In this document: piece after piece, positions 9,879 to 18,228 of the stretch
How the letters are laid out: every line of letters starts with the position of its first letter
Numbering within the stretch: position 1 is the stretch's first letter
The notes under the pieces: model-generated
What the model saw: only the letters and a program-made list of their open reading frames with translations
Database searches by the model: none
Told to the model about the DNA's origin: nothing
Translations under genes and position numbers: made by a program
From: Pseudomonas sp. MRSN 12121
GTDB taxonomy: Bacteria; Pseudomonadota; Gammaproteobacteria; Pseudomonadales; Pseudomonadaceae
DNA length: 64,000 nucleotides
Direction of reading: 5' to 3'
NCBI RefSeq assembly: GCF_000931465.1
Contig: NZ_CP010892.1
Coordinates: forward strand, 3,371,388-3,435,387

Positions 9879-10896
9879 GCTGGCAGGGCTCCTTGCGCAG
9901 GCCTTGGTCATCGAGCAGCGGCAGCAGGCGTTCGGCGAAGCGCAACACTTCGCTGACCGCCGGCTGGCCCTGGATGACGATATGTTCGAGGCCCAGGCCA
10001 TGCAGTTCCTGCAAGCGGGTGGCGAGCTGATGGGGCGTGCCGACCAGGTACAGCGGTTGCCCCGGTTGCAGCTGGACCAGGTTCGGATGGATTTCGAAAT
10101 GCCGCAGCGGCTGGCTATCCCGTGGCAGGCGCGGCACCGCGGCGCCCGGCGTCGGCAGCGGCGCCAGGTCCGCCGCCAGTTGCCGGCTGGCGGCCTCCCA
10201 GGCCAAGGCCTCGGTGTCGCCCAGCACCAGGCCGAAGGCGCAGGCGAATCCCAGGGGCCGCGCCGCGCCGCGCTCGCTGCCGCGCAGGCGCTCGATTTCC
10301 TGGCGCAGCCAGTTCGGCGGCGCCGAGCGCAACAGGCACAGGTCCGCGTGGCGGGCGATCAGCGCGCCGCTCTGGCTGTCGTCGAGGATCAACGCCGGGG
10401 CCGGCAGGGGGCGGCGAGCGAAACCGGCATTTTCCAGCTGGAAGTAACGACCGCTGTAGTTGAAGCCGCCGTCCGCCTCGGCCAGCAACTGGTCGAGGAT
10501 CTCCAGGTACTCGCCGATGCGTTCGTTGCGCTGGTCGCGGTTGAGCCATTCGCCGAACGCGCTGCGCAGGCTGCCCTGTTCACTGTCGGGCAGATGCAGG
10601 CGGACCCGGTTGGCGCTGATCGATTGCAGGCTTTGCAGGGTACTGGCCAGGGCCGCCGGCAACATCACTTCCGGCGGCACGCTGACCGTCAGCCGGACCC
10701 GCCGGGTATGGGCGCAGAGGGCCGCGGCCACCCCCAGGCTGTCGGCGCACCGGGCGCCACCGGGAATCCACAGGCCGTCGATCCCGGCGTATTCCACCGC
10801 CTGCGCCAGTTGAATCCATTGCCCGGGACGCGCCGCCCAGTCGGGCGCGCCACCGGGGCCGCAGAGCGGCATTTGCCAACTGAACTCAAGCGCCAT
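9868..10896 (-). CDS. Luciferase-like (LLM) flavin monooxygenase, divergent SsuD-type
   Basis: 342 residues. The frame has the TIM-barrel LLM pattern (FSWQMPLCGPGG, AQAVEYAGIDGLWIPGG, RVRLTVSVPPEVMLPA, YLVGTPHQLATRLQELHGLGLEHIVIQG) but matches SsuD less well than its neighbour and lacks the NLWAGVGLVRGGAGT block. It overlaps the SsuD-like gene by 11 bp, so the two are translated together. It could be an active oxygenase for a related substrate or a degenerate partner subunit; I cannot decide between these from the sequence. Confidence 0.75.
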   Translation of the reverse strand: MALEFSWQMPLCGPGGAPDWAARPGQWIQLAQAVEYAGIDGLWIPGGARCADSLGVAAALCAHTRRVRLTVSVPPEVMLPAALASTLQSLQSISANRVRLHLPDSEQGSLRSAFGEWLNRDQRNERIGEYLEILDQLLAEADGGFNYSGRYFQLENAGFARRPLPAPALILDDSQSGALIARHADLCLLRSAPPNWLRQEIERLRGSERGAARPLGFACAFGLVLGDTEALAWEAASRQLAADLAPLPTPGAAVPRLPRDSQPLRHFEIHPNLVQLQPGQPLYLVGTPHQLATRLQELHGLGLEHIVIQGQPAVSEVLRFAERLLPLLDDQGLRKEPCQHAQ

Positions 10897-10935
10897 GGGC
10901 AGGCTCCGCGACAGGAGAGAAAGAGGGAGGCGCCA

Positions 10936-11985
10936 TCATCCCACTGTCGCCGGCGGCTGAGTAGTGTGCGCCGGCTCATGGCGCGCAGGCTGCCAGCCCA
11001 GGGCCGGGGCGATGTCCCGGGCGATCACCCGCAGGCGCTCCAGCACCTGGGCCTGGGTCGAGCTTTCGGCCTGCACCACGACGATCAGGTAGTCGGCGTA
11101 GTCCAGCAGCGCCGGGTCCTGGCGCAGGCTGTCGAGCACTTCCTCGGGGTGGCCGTGGTGCACGTTCATCAGGCGCAGGTGTTCCTGCAGGTTGACCGCC
11201 TCCTCGATCAGCCCTTCGCGTTGCAGGCGCGGAATATGCCGTTCGATGTCCACCGCCAGTTCGGCCTGGGCGGTGGCGCGGTCGCGGGCCGGAAACACCG
11301 CCCGTACCACGCCGATGCGCGGCGCCCGTGCCGTGCTGTTCCAGGCCTTGAGGTAGGCCTCGGCCAGGGGTTTCTGCACGGTCAGCGGGTCATGGGTGGC
11401 GGTGCCCAGCAGCAGGCCGTTGCCCTGGCTGGCGGTGTAGGCCGCGCCCTCGACGCTGCCATGGGAATGCCACAGCCGCTGGCCCAGGCCCGGCGCCGGC
11501 GGTTGCAGGGTCAGCTCGCTGCCGGGGCTGACAGGCTGGCCGTCGAGCAGCTGTTGCAGGCGTTGCTGGTGGGCGATGAACTGCGGCTGGCGCTGCTCGG
11601 GGTCGCGCTCGAAGGCACTGAAATTGTCGAGGTTGGCGCCACCGCTGCCGAGCCCCAGTTGCAGGCGCCCGGCGCTCAGGCTGTCCAGCACGCTGGCGTC
11701 CTCGGCGAGGCGGATCGGGTCTTCCAGGGGCAGGACGATCACCCCGGTGCCGAGTTCGATATGCCGCGTGCGTTCGGCGACGGCGGCCAGCAACACCAGG
11801 GGCGAGGGCAGTTGGCCGAAGCCGTTGCTCAGGTGGTGCTGGGCGATCCAGCCGCCGTCGTAGCCCAGGGCCTCGGCCACCTCGAATTGCTCCAGCAGGT
11901 CGTGGTAGACCTGCCGCGGGTCTTCGCCGAAGGCATGGCTGAGAAACCCCAGCTTGAAGGGTTTGCGTGGGGGCAAGGGGCTCAT
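10936..11985 (-). CDS. LLM-class flavin-dependent oxidoreductase (paralogue A)
   Basis: 349 residues. The N-terminus FKLGFLSHAFGEDPRQVY leads into EQFEVAEALGYDGGWIAQHHL, a typical LLM opening, followed by IELGTGVIVLPLEDPIRLAED and LSAGRLQLGLGSGG. It is clearly paralogous to the next gene upstream, which shares the same blocks in the same order. The start at 11985 overlaps the stop of that gene (ATGA). The longer open frame to 12513 is only read-through of the paralogue's frame. Probable FMNH2- or F420-type oxygenase; the operon suggests a sulfur compound as substrate. Confidence 0.82.
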   Translation of the reverse strand: MSPLPPRKPFKLGFLSHAFGEDPRQVYHDLLEQFEVAEALGYDGGWIAQHHLSNGFGQLPSPLVLLAAVAERTRHIELGTGVIVLPLEDPIRLAEDASVLDSLSAGRLQLGLGSGGANLDNFSAFERDPEQRQPQFIAHQQRLQQLLDGQPVSPGSELTLQPPAPGLGQRLWHSHGSVEGAAYTASQGNGLLLGTATHDPLTVQKPLAEAYLKAWNSTARAPRIGVVRAVFPARDRATAQAELAVDIERHIPRLQREGLIEEAVNLQEHLRLMNVHHGHPEEVLDSLRQDPALLDYADYLIVVVQAESSTQAQVLERLRVIARDIAPALGWQPARHEPAHTTQPPATVG

Positions 11986-13007
11986 GGTCGGGAGGTCTCC
12001 ACAACAGGACGAGTGACGGTGCGGGTGCCGGGGCGCCAGCCGAGGGCGGGGGCGATCCGTTCGCGGATGATTTCCAGGGCGCGGATGGCTTCGCGCAACG
12101 GGGTGCTGGCGGTCTGCACCTGGACGATCAGTTGGTCGTTGGCGCCCAGCGCCGGGCCCTGACGCAGGCCGTCGAGGATCGCGTGGGCCGGGCCATGCAG
12201 CACGCCCAGGCGCTTGAGGGTGCTGGCGAAGTCCTCGTCCAGCGGGCCGTTGTACACGCCGATACGCTGCTGGCGCCTGACGTAGTCCTGGATATCCCGG
12301 CGCAGGGCCGAATCGTCGCTGGCCGGCGAGTCGCCGGGAAACACGCCCTGGACCCGGGCCACCCGCGCCGGCGTGCCGTTGTCGCCGGTCCAGGCCCGGC
12401 GATAGCGCTCGACCAGCTCCACCCCGGCCTCGGGCGGCAGGTGCGGGTTGGGCGCCATGATCAGGCCGTTGCCACGGGCCGCCACCAGCTCGACCCGCGA
12501 GGTCGCTTCCCACAGGCGCCGGCCCAGCCCGGAAGCGCCAGGACGCAGGCGCAACCCCTGGGCGTTCAGCGGCGCGTTGTTCAAGGCCGCGTGCAGTTGC
12601 CGCAGATGCTGCTCGTAGTCGCGGTGGCGCTGCTCGTGCTGGCGGCCGAAGGCGCCGTAGGTCTGCGGGTCGAAACCGGCCCCCAGACCCAGTTCGAGGC
12701 GGCCGTTGCTCAGCAGGTCGAGCACCCCGGCGTCTTCCGCCAGGCGCAGCGGCTGCTCCTGCGGCAGCACGATGATCCCGCTGCCCAGGCCGATGCGCCG
12801 GGTCCGCTGGGCGACGGCTGCGAGCAGCACCAGCGGCGCGGGCAGGCGCCCCTGTTCGCTGGCGAAATGGTGCTGGGCCACCCAGCCGTTGTCGAAGCCC
12901 AGTTCCTCGGCGACCTGGAACAATTCCAGGGTGTCGCGGTAGACCTGGCGGTCGAACCCCGGGCGGTAGACCCGGCTGAGAAAACCCAGGGCAAATCCTG
13001 CGCTCAT
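11982..13007 (-). CDS. LLM-class flavin-dependent oxidoreductase (paralogue B)
   Basis: 341 residues. ALGFLSRVYRPGFDRQVY and FQVAEELGFDNGWVAQHHF mirror paralogue A, as do IGLGSGIIVLPQEQPLRLAED and LSNGRLELGLGAGF. The two lie in tandem with a 4-bp overlap, which points to duplication followed by divergence. Its own start overlaps the stop of the SurE-like gene. No flavin reductase is encoded nearby, so reduced flavin must come from elsewhere in the genome. Confidence 0.82.
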   Translation of the reverse strand: MSAGFALGFLSRVYRPGFDRQVYRDTLELFQVAEELGFDNGWVAQHHFASEQGRLPAPLVLLAAVAQRTRRIGLGSGIIVLPQEQPLRLAEDAGVLDLLSNGRLELGLGAGFDPQTYGAFGRQHEQRHRDYEQHLRQLHAALNNAPLNAQGLRLRPGASGLGRRLWEATSRVELVAARGNGLIMAPNPHLPPEAGVELVERYRRAWTGDNGTPARVARVQGVFPGDSPASDDSALRRDIQDYVRRQQRIGVYNGPLDEDFASTLKRLGVLHGPAHAILDGLRQGPALGANDQLIVQVQTASTPLREAIRALEIIRERIAPALGWRPGTRTVTRPVVETSRP

Positions 13008-13945
13008 GGCTGCGGCTCCTGTGTATCGGCTAGGGGCAGGGCCAGCAGGCCCTGGAGTTCGTGGCGTACGGCGGTGGATTCCGCCAGGCCGCTGAACGGG
13101 CTGAGGGTCAGGTAACCCTTGGCCACCCAGACGGCTTCGTCATCCTGTTCTTCGGCGGTGGCCGGCGGGCTGTGGCGGAAACCGATGCCGGGCTTGCCGG
13201 CGAGCGCCGCTCCGAAGGTGCCGAGGTCCTCGGTGTAGCGGGCCTCGAAGCCTACATAGCGGCCGATGCGGGTCAGGCGCAGGCCCTTGATGGTCGGCCC
13301 GGCGGGCAGGTTGACGTTGAGCCCGATGCCGGCGGGCAGCAACTGGCCGTCGGCCTGACGATGGCGCTCGAGGGCTTGCACCAGGCGCACCACCAGCCGG
13401 GCCACCCGCTGCGGATCGGCCTCCTTGAGGTCGGTGCTGACCGCCAGCGCCGGGACCCCGGCCAGCAGGGCCGCGCTGGCGGCGTTGAAAGTCCCGGAGG
13501 CGAGGTTGATCGCCCCCAGGTTGTTGCCGGGGTTGGGCCCGACTATCACCAGGTCGGGGTGCGGCATGACCGTTTCCAGGCCCATCAGCAGCGCCATCAC
13601 CGGGGTGCCGCTGATCTCGATGCGCACCGTCTGGCCGGCGCAGGCGGGGCTGCCGCACACGCCGCTTTCATAGGTGCTCAGGTAGTAGCTGTCGGGGTAG
13701 GCCGGGTCGCTGTCGCGGCCGATGCGGGTTTCGCGGCCATAGATGAAGGCGCCGCCGCGGGCGCTTTGTTCGCTTTGCGGGGCGGCGATCTTCACCTGGT
13801 GCCCGGCCGCCTTGAGGGCGCTGTACAGGGCGCGGATGTTCGGGTGGCGGTAACCGTCGTCGTTGCTCAGCAGGATGTTCAAGGCCAGCGCCGGGGCGCT
13901 CGCCAGGCCGCAACACAGTGCCAGCAGGCAGGCCAGGGCTTTCAT
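13004..13945 (-). CDS. SurE-like phosphatase/5'-nucleotidase with signal peptide
   Basis: 313 residues. A signal peptide (KALACLLALCCGLASAPALA) precedes LNILLSNDDGYRHPNIRAL, which carries the paired aspartates of the SurE metal site. Further SurE blocks are APQSEQSARGGAF, VIVGPNPGNNLGAINLASGT and FNAASAALLAGVPALAVS. Housekeeping SurE is cytoplasmic, about 250 residues, and sits next to pcm/nlpD. This copy is predicted to be exported, and its start and stop both overlap monooxygenase genes. It may strip phosphate from a substrate in the periplasm before import. Family call is firm; the role is inferred. Confidence 0.85.
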   Translation of the reverse strand: MKALACLLALCCGLASAPALALNILLSNDDGYRHPNIRALYSALKAAGHQVKIAAPQSEQSARGGAFIYGRETRIGRDSDPAYPDSYYLSTYESGVCGSPACAGQTVRIEISGTPVMALLMGLETVMPHPDLVIVGPNPGNNLGAINLASGTFNAASAALLAGVPALAVSTDLKEADPQRVARLVVRLVQALERHRQADGQLLPAGIGLNVNLPAGPTIKGLRLTRIGRYVGFEARYTEDLGTFGAALAGKPGIGFRHSPPATAEEQDDEAVWVAKGYLTLSPFSGLAESTAVRHELQGLLALPLADTQEPQP

Positions 13946-15285
13946 GGCCGGGGCCCCGGCGCCTGGCTGAAGCGGTTGGCCGGACGCGGCAGGCCGAGGT
14001 TCTCGCGCAGGGTGCGGCCCTGGTACTCGTGGCGGAACAGCCCGCGTTGCTGCAACAGCGGGATCACCTGGTCGACGAAGGTGTCGAGGGAACCGGGAAA
14101 GTAGGGGAAGAACACATTGAAGCCATCGCAGGCGCGGCCCTGGAACCAGGCCTCGAAGGTGTCGGCGATGTCTTCGGCGGTGCCGATGATCGGGTGGCCG
14201 CCCGCCAGGCGCAGGTACAGCTGGCGGATGCTCAGGTTCTCCCCTCGGGCCAAGGCCAGGACCTGATCGCGGCGGCTGCCGCGCTGGCCGACCGGGGTGT
14301 CCGGCAGGGGGCCGTCGAGATCGTGGCCGGACAGGTCGATATCGTCGCCCAGAGTATCGGCCAGCAGGCGCAGGCCGAGCACCGGGTCCACCAGCGCCTG
14401 GAATTCCTCGAACAGCGCCTGGGCCTGGGCGCGGGTGGCGCCGATGAACGGCGTGACCCCGGGCAGGATCTTGATGTGCTCGGGGTTGCGGCCCAGGGCC
14501 GCGGCGCGTTGCTTGATGTCCTGGTAGAAGGCCTGGGCCGCGGGCAGGTCGTGATGGCTGGCGAAGATCAGTTCGGCGACCCGCGCGGCGAGGGCCCTGC
14601 CGGCTTCCGAGGCGCCGGCCTGGACCAGCACCGGGTGGCCCTGGGGCGGGCGGGCGACGTTCAGCGGCCCGCGCACGGCGAAATGCGCGCCACGGTGGTC
14701 GAGGGTGTGCAGCTTGTCCGGGTCGAAGTACTGGCCGCTGGCCTTGTCGCGCACGAAGGCGTCGTCGTCCCAGCTGTCCCACAGGCCCTTGACCACGTCG
14801 TGGAACTCTTCCGCGCGCTGGTAGCGGTCGGCGTGGTCGATATGGCTGTCGCGGCCGAAATTCCAGGCTTCGTCGGAGACCACCGAGGTCACCAGGTTCC
14901 ACGCCGCGCGGCCGCCGGACAGGTGGTCCAGCGAGGCGAACTTGCGGGCGATATGGTACGGCTCGTTGTAGCTGGTGGTGGCGGTGGCGATCAGGCCGAT
15001 GTGGCGCGTGACCGCGGCCAGGGCGGCCATCAGGGTCAGGGGCTCGAAGTGTTCGCCACGGGCGGTGCGGCTCAGGGCGTCGAGGTGGTGGCCCCAGAGG
15101 GCGACCACGTCGGCGACGAACAGCGCGTCGAACTTGCCGCGCTCGGCGGTCTGGGCGATGGCCTTGAAATGCTCGAAGTCCAGGCTGGCATCGGCCTGGG
15201 CCAGGGGATGGCGCCAGGCGGCGACATGATGGCCGCTGTTGGCCAGGAAGGCCCCCAGCTTGAGTTGATCGGTACGGCGGGTCAT
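13942..15285 (-). CDS. NtaA/SnaA/DszA-type flavin monooxygenase
   Basis: 447 residues, full length for the family. It has KLGAFLANSGHHVAAWRHP, IGLIATATTSYNEPYH, SLDHLSGGRAAWNLVTS, the DSWDDDAFVRDKASGQYFD loop and GPLNVARPPQGHPVLVQAG, ending in the common QGRTLRENLGLPRP. This family oxidises sulfones, nitrilotriacetate and similar compounds with FMNH2 and O2. It is the second gene of the TonB-receptor operon, overlapping the SurE-like gene (ATGA). The start at 15285 was chosen because it matches the family N-terminus; the open frame upstream lies in the receptor gene. Confidence 0.88.
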   Translation of the reverse strand: MTRRTDQLKLGAFLANSGHHVAAWRHPLAQADASLDFEHFKAIAQTAERGKFDALFVADVVALWGHHLDALSRTARGEHFEPLTLMAALAAVTRHIGLIATATTSYNEPYHIARKFASLDHLSGGRAAWNLVTSVVSDEAWNFGRDSHIDHADRYQRAEEFHDVVKGLWDSWDDDAFVRDKASGQYFDPDKLHTLDHRGAHFAVRGPLNVARPPQGHPVLVQAGASEAGRALAARVAELIFASHHDLPAAQAFYQDIKQRAAALGRNPEHIKILPGVTPFIGATRAQAQALFEEFQALVDPVLGLRLLADTLGDDIDLSGHDLDGPLPDTPVGQRGSRRDQVLALARGENLSIRQLYLRLAGGHPIIGTAEDIADTFEAWFQGRACDGFNVFFPYFPGSLDTFVDQVIPLLQQRGLFRHEYQGRTLRENLGLPRPANRFSQAPGPRP

Positions 15286-15350
15286 GGGCAGGCTCCGGTG
15301 CGGATTCGACGAACCTGCCGGCCACCCGGGCCGGCAGGCGCTCGGGTGGC

Positions 15351-17780
15351 TCAGAAGTTGTACGTCAGGCCGGTGTACCAGTAGCCACCGGTGGTGCCAT
15401 AGGGCGAGAAGTTGCCATAGGGGAACGCGCCGGAACTGCTGGGCAGGCCGGTGCGCTCCGGGTACTTGTTGAACAGGTTGTTGGCGCCGGCGTTGAGGGT
15501 CAGGGCGGGGCTCAGGTGGTAGTCGAGGTTGAGGTCGGTGATCCACGCCGGGGAGAAGGTGCGGTCGAAGTTCTCCGTCGTCCCGTACTGGGTGTACTCG
15601 CCGTAGCGGGTCAGGTTGAGGCCGATCTCGAACTTGTCGATGGTCCAGGTGGTGCCCAGCAGCAGCTTGGACTCGGGCAGGCCGTGCTTGAGGTTGCCCT
15701 GGCGCTGGCGGTCGTAGCCGCCGGTAGGGCCCAGGGCCTGCTGGGCCACGGGCGAGGCGTGGATGTCGTCGATCTGCGTGGTGTTCCAGTTGAAGCCCAG
15801 GGTGTAGCGCAGGCCGCCGTAGGCCCCGAGGTTCTGCCGGTAGTCGCCGACCAGGTCGATGCCGCGGGTGGTGGTGTCCAGGGCGTTGGTGAAGTAGGTG
15901 ACCGACTGGTTGGTGTTGAGCCCGGCCGCGGCGAGGATCGCGGCGATCTGCGGGGTGCCGCCCAGGTAGCCGGTCTGGGCGATGCGGTCGCGGATCTTGA
16001 TCTGGTAGGCGTCCAGGTTCACGCTGCTGGCCTCGCTGGGCTGGAAGGTCAGGCCGAGGCTGATGTTGGTCGATTTCTCCGGCTTGAGGGTCGAGGCCCC
16101 CAGGGCCTTGGCCACGTCCGAATCCACCGCGACGTTGCGGTAGTCGATCAGGTTGCCGTTGACGCTGCTTTGCGAGGTCGAGCTGTAGATCTGCTGCGCC
16201 AGCGACGGCGCGCGAAAGCCGGTGCTGTAGGTGCCGCGCACGGCCAGGGTGGGGGTCAGCTGGTAGCGGGTGGAGAACTTGCCGTTGGTGGTGGTGCCCG
16301 AGCCGTCGTTGTAGTGCTCGTAGCGGCCGGCCAGGTCGACGTGCCATAGATCGGTCAGGTCCTGGCCGATCTCGCCGTAGCCGGCCAGGCTGGTGCGGCC
16401 TTTCTGCGCGGCGTCGGCCGGGGTGGTGCCGGCGCCGGAGATGGTCCCGGGGGCGATCGGGTTGCCGCTGGCGCCGGTGGTGTAGGGGCCGCTGGCGTAG
16501 GACTCATAGTCGCCCTTGCCGATCTTGTAGTTTTCGTAGCGCTGCTCCAGGCCCCAGGAGACCTGCGTGGGCCTGGCCAGGCCGAAGTCGAAGGCGCGGG
16601 TCAGGTCGAGGTTGTTGGTCCACTGGCTGAAGGTCTTGACCCCGGTGTCCACCGAGGTCGGCGAGTCCTGGCCGTAGCTGAGGTTATAGGTGTGGCGCAG
16701 GGTGGCCTCGGCATGGTCCTGGCCGTAGGTACTGGACAGGTCGTAGTCCCAGTCGGCGAATTTACCCTTGCCGCCGAAGGCCACCTGGAAGTCGTTCTCG
16801 ATGAACCGCAGGGTGTCCTCGATGCCTTCGGGGAAGGGCGTGGCGATGCCGTCGAAGCTTGCGGGCTGGTGGAAGGCCAGGGGCTTTTCCGAGTTGCGCC
16901 GGGTGTAGGTGGAGAACGAATACAGGCTCAAGGCATCGTTGACCGGCAGCTCGGCGTTGTACCCCAGGCTGAAGTTGCGCGCCTCGGGCAGGCCGGTGCC
17001 GTAGTAGGTGTGGCGCAAGCTGGTGTTGCCGGCGCTGTCGGTGTAGGGCGCGTCGTCGGAGCGGTCGGAAACCCGCTGCTTCTTCACGTCCAAGGCCAGG
17101 TTGACGAAGCCGTCGTTGGGCAGCGCCAGGCCGACGTTGCCGGTCTGCCGGGCGGTCTCGCCGTCGCCGTTCTCGTAGTTCTGGCCATAGCTGGTGGACA
17201 GGCTGCCGCCATGGTCGGTCTGCTTGAGCACGATGTTCACCACGCCGCCGATGGCGTCCGAGCCGTACTGGGCGGAGGCGCCGTCGCGCAGCACCTCGAC
17301 ATGGTCCACCAGGGCGGTGGGGATCATGTCCAGGTCCACCGGTTGCGAGCCGGAGTTGAGGTAGGTGCCGTTGTTCAGCAGCGCGCTGTTGTGCCGGCGC
17401 TTGCCGTTGACCAGCACCAGCACCTGGTCGCCGTTGAGGCCGCGCAGGCTGATGGGGCGGACCACCGAGGTCGAGCCGAAGCCCGACGACGCCGGCTGGT
17501 TGAGCGAAGGCAGCACCCGGCTGAGGGCGCGGGTCAGGTCGCCCTGGCCGGTGGCCAGCAGTTGCTTGGACGAAATCACATCCACCGGGGACGGGCTTTC
17601 GGCCAGGGTCCGGGCCTGGCCGCGGTTGCCGATCACTACCACGGTGTCCAGCGGGTTGTCGCTGTCGGCGGCCAGTGCCGCGCCGCCGTGGGTCACTGCC
17701 TGGCACAAGGCGATGAACAGCAGGCTGTGGGCGAAGGTCCGGTGCGGTTGCCGCACGCCAATGGCGCTTGATGAAGTCAT
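15351..17780 (-). CDS. TonB-dependent outer-membrane receptor
   Basis: 809 residues. After a signal sequence ending at ALAADSDN comes a plug domain (TVVVIGNRG, LTRALSRVLPSLN, PISLRGLNGDQVLVLVNGKRR, EVLRDGASAQYGSDAIGGVVNI) and then a beta-barrel ending in GLTYNF with terminal Phe. The start at 17780 is preferred over upstream starts because of the signal peptide. A sigma-54 promoter lies about 160 bp upstream (17942-17957). It heads a seven-gene operon of monooxygenases and the SurE-like enzyme, so it likely imports their substrate across the outer membrane. No siderophore genes are nearby. Confidence 0.9.
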   Translation of the reverse strand: MTSSSAIGVRQPHRTFAHSLLFIALCQAVTHGGAALAADSDNPLDTVVVIGNRGQARTLAESPSPVDVISSKQLLATGQGDLTRALSRVLPSLNQPASSGFGSTSVVRPISLRGLNGDQVLVLVNGKRRHNSALLNNGTYLNSGSQPVDLDMIPTALVDHVEVLRDGASAQYGSDAIGGVVNIVLKQTDHGGSLSTSYGQNYENGDGETARQTGNVGLALPNDGFVNLALDVKKQRVSDRSDDAPYTDSAGNTSLRHTYYGTGLPEARNFSLGYNAELPVNDALSLYSFSTYTRRNSEKPLAFHQPASFDGIATPFPEGIEDTLRFIENDFQVAFGGKGKFADWDYDLSSTYGQDHAEATLRHTYNLSYGQDSPTSVDTGVKTFSQWTNNLDLTRAFDFGLARPTQVSWGLEQRYENYKIGKGDYESYASGPYTTGASGNPIAPGTISGAGTTPADAAQKGRTSLAGYGEIGQDLTDLWHVDLAGRYEHYNDGSGTTTNGKFSTRYQLTPTLAVRGTYSTGFRAPSLAQQIYSSTSQSSVNGNLIDYRNVAVDSDVAKALGASTLKPEKSTNISLGLTFQPSEASSVNLDAYQIKIRDRIAQTGYLGGTPQIAAILAAAGLNTNQSVTYFTNALDTTTRGIDLVGDYRQNLGAYGGLRYTLGFNWNTTQIDDIHASPVAQQALGPTGGYDRQRQGNLKHGLPESKLLLGTTWTIDKFEIGLNLTRYGEYTQYGTTENFDRTFSPAWITDLNLDYHLSPALTLNAGANNLFNKYPERTGLPSSSGAFPYGNFSPYGTTGGYWYTGLTYNF

Positions 17781-17941
17781 GATTGAAACACTCCAGTGTG
17801 GTCCCCGGTTTGCGCCCTGCTGGGTGGCCAACCTTGTCGGGTAAGGCGACGGTGGCGAAGGCGGCCGTCGCGGATGTCGTGGTGGCGGCTTGTTGTCGGG
17901 CCTGGACAGGCCAGCGGGCTCAAGCTCTGGTAAGCCGGCAG

Positions 17942-17957
17942 AGCAAGGCCTGTGCCA
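17942..17957 (-). promoter_or_regulatory. Sigma-54 promoter for the TonB-receptor operon
   Basis: On the minus strand this reads TGGCACAGGCCTTGCT, a perfect match to the TGGCAC-N5-TTGCW sigma-54 consensus. The identical 16 bases occur at 20891-20906. Transcription would start near 17931, about 150 bp before the receptor ATG. Confidence 0.85.
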
Positions 17958-18008
17958 GTCGATGAAATCTTTTTAAAACAGCAGGTTGCGATGGGCGCTG
18001 GCGGCAAG

Positions 18009-18059
18009 TTGGTGTTTTTTTAACAGTGCCGGCCCAGGCTGTTGGTTTTTCTACAGGGC
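18009..18059 (+). promoter_or_regulatory. Paired T-rich motif, candidate activator binding sites
   Basis: Two 21-bp copies start at 18009 (core GTGTTTTTTTAACAGTGC) and 18039 (CTGTTGGTTTTTCTACAG), 30 bp apart. They align base for base with another pair at 20790 and 20820, also 30 bp apart. The distance to both sigma-54 promoters fits upstream activating sites for the activator encoded at 7656. That assignment is inferred. Confidence 0.65.
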
Positions 18060-18166
18060 AGGAGGGACAGGGCCGGCGGCGAGCCCCGCTGTTGCTTTAT
18101 CAGCAAGGCCCGGCCCGACGGCAGGGGAGGCGGCCGGCGCCGCGACAGCTCGGCGGGCCGGGGCCC

Positions 18167-18182
18167 TGGCACATCACTTGCT
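18167..18182 (+). promoter_or_regulatory. Sigma-54 promoter for the P1 aminopeptidase gene
   Basis: TGGCACATCACTTGCT matches the sigma-54 consensus at every defined position. The predicted transcript begins near 18192, which leaves almost no leader for the ATG at 18199 but a normal leader with SD (CAGGAAGC, 18215-18222) for the ATG at 18229. This decides the start of the following gene. Confidence 0.82.
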
Positions 18183-18228
18183 GGGTAGCGGGATCGCCAT
18201 GTCATTGGTCTATTCAGGAAGCTTTCCC

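Larger units (their letters stand above)
17781..18228. promoter_or_regulatory. Divergent sigma-54 control region (448 bp)
   Basis: There is no gene in this stretch. It holds one sigma-54 promoter facing each way (17942-17957 minus, 18167-18182 plus) and, between them, two T-rich 21-bp motif copies at 18009-18029 and 18039-18059. An open frame running across part of it toward 18229 has no family resemblance upstream of the peptidase start. Confidence 0.75.

Noticed and set aside
13946..15325. Open frame upstream of the SurE-like gene
   Set aside because: The sequence is Arg/Pro-rich and lies wholly within the NtaA-type gene in another frame; the signal peptide begins at 13945.
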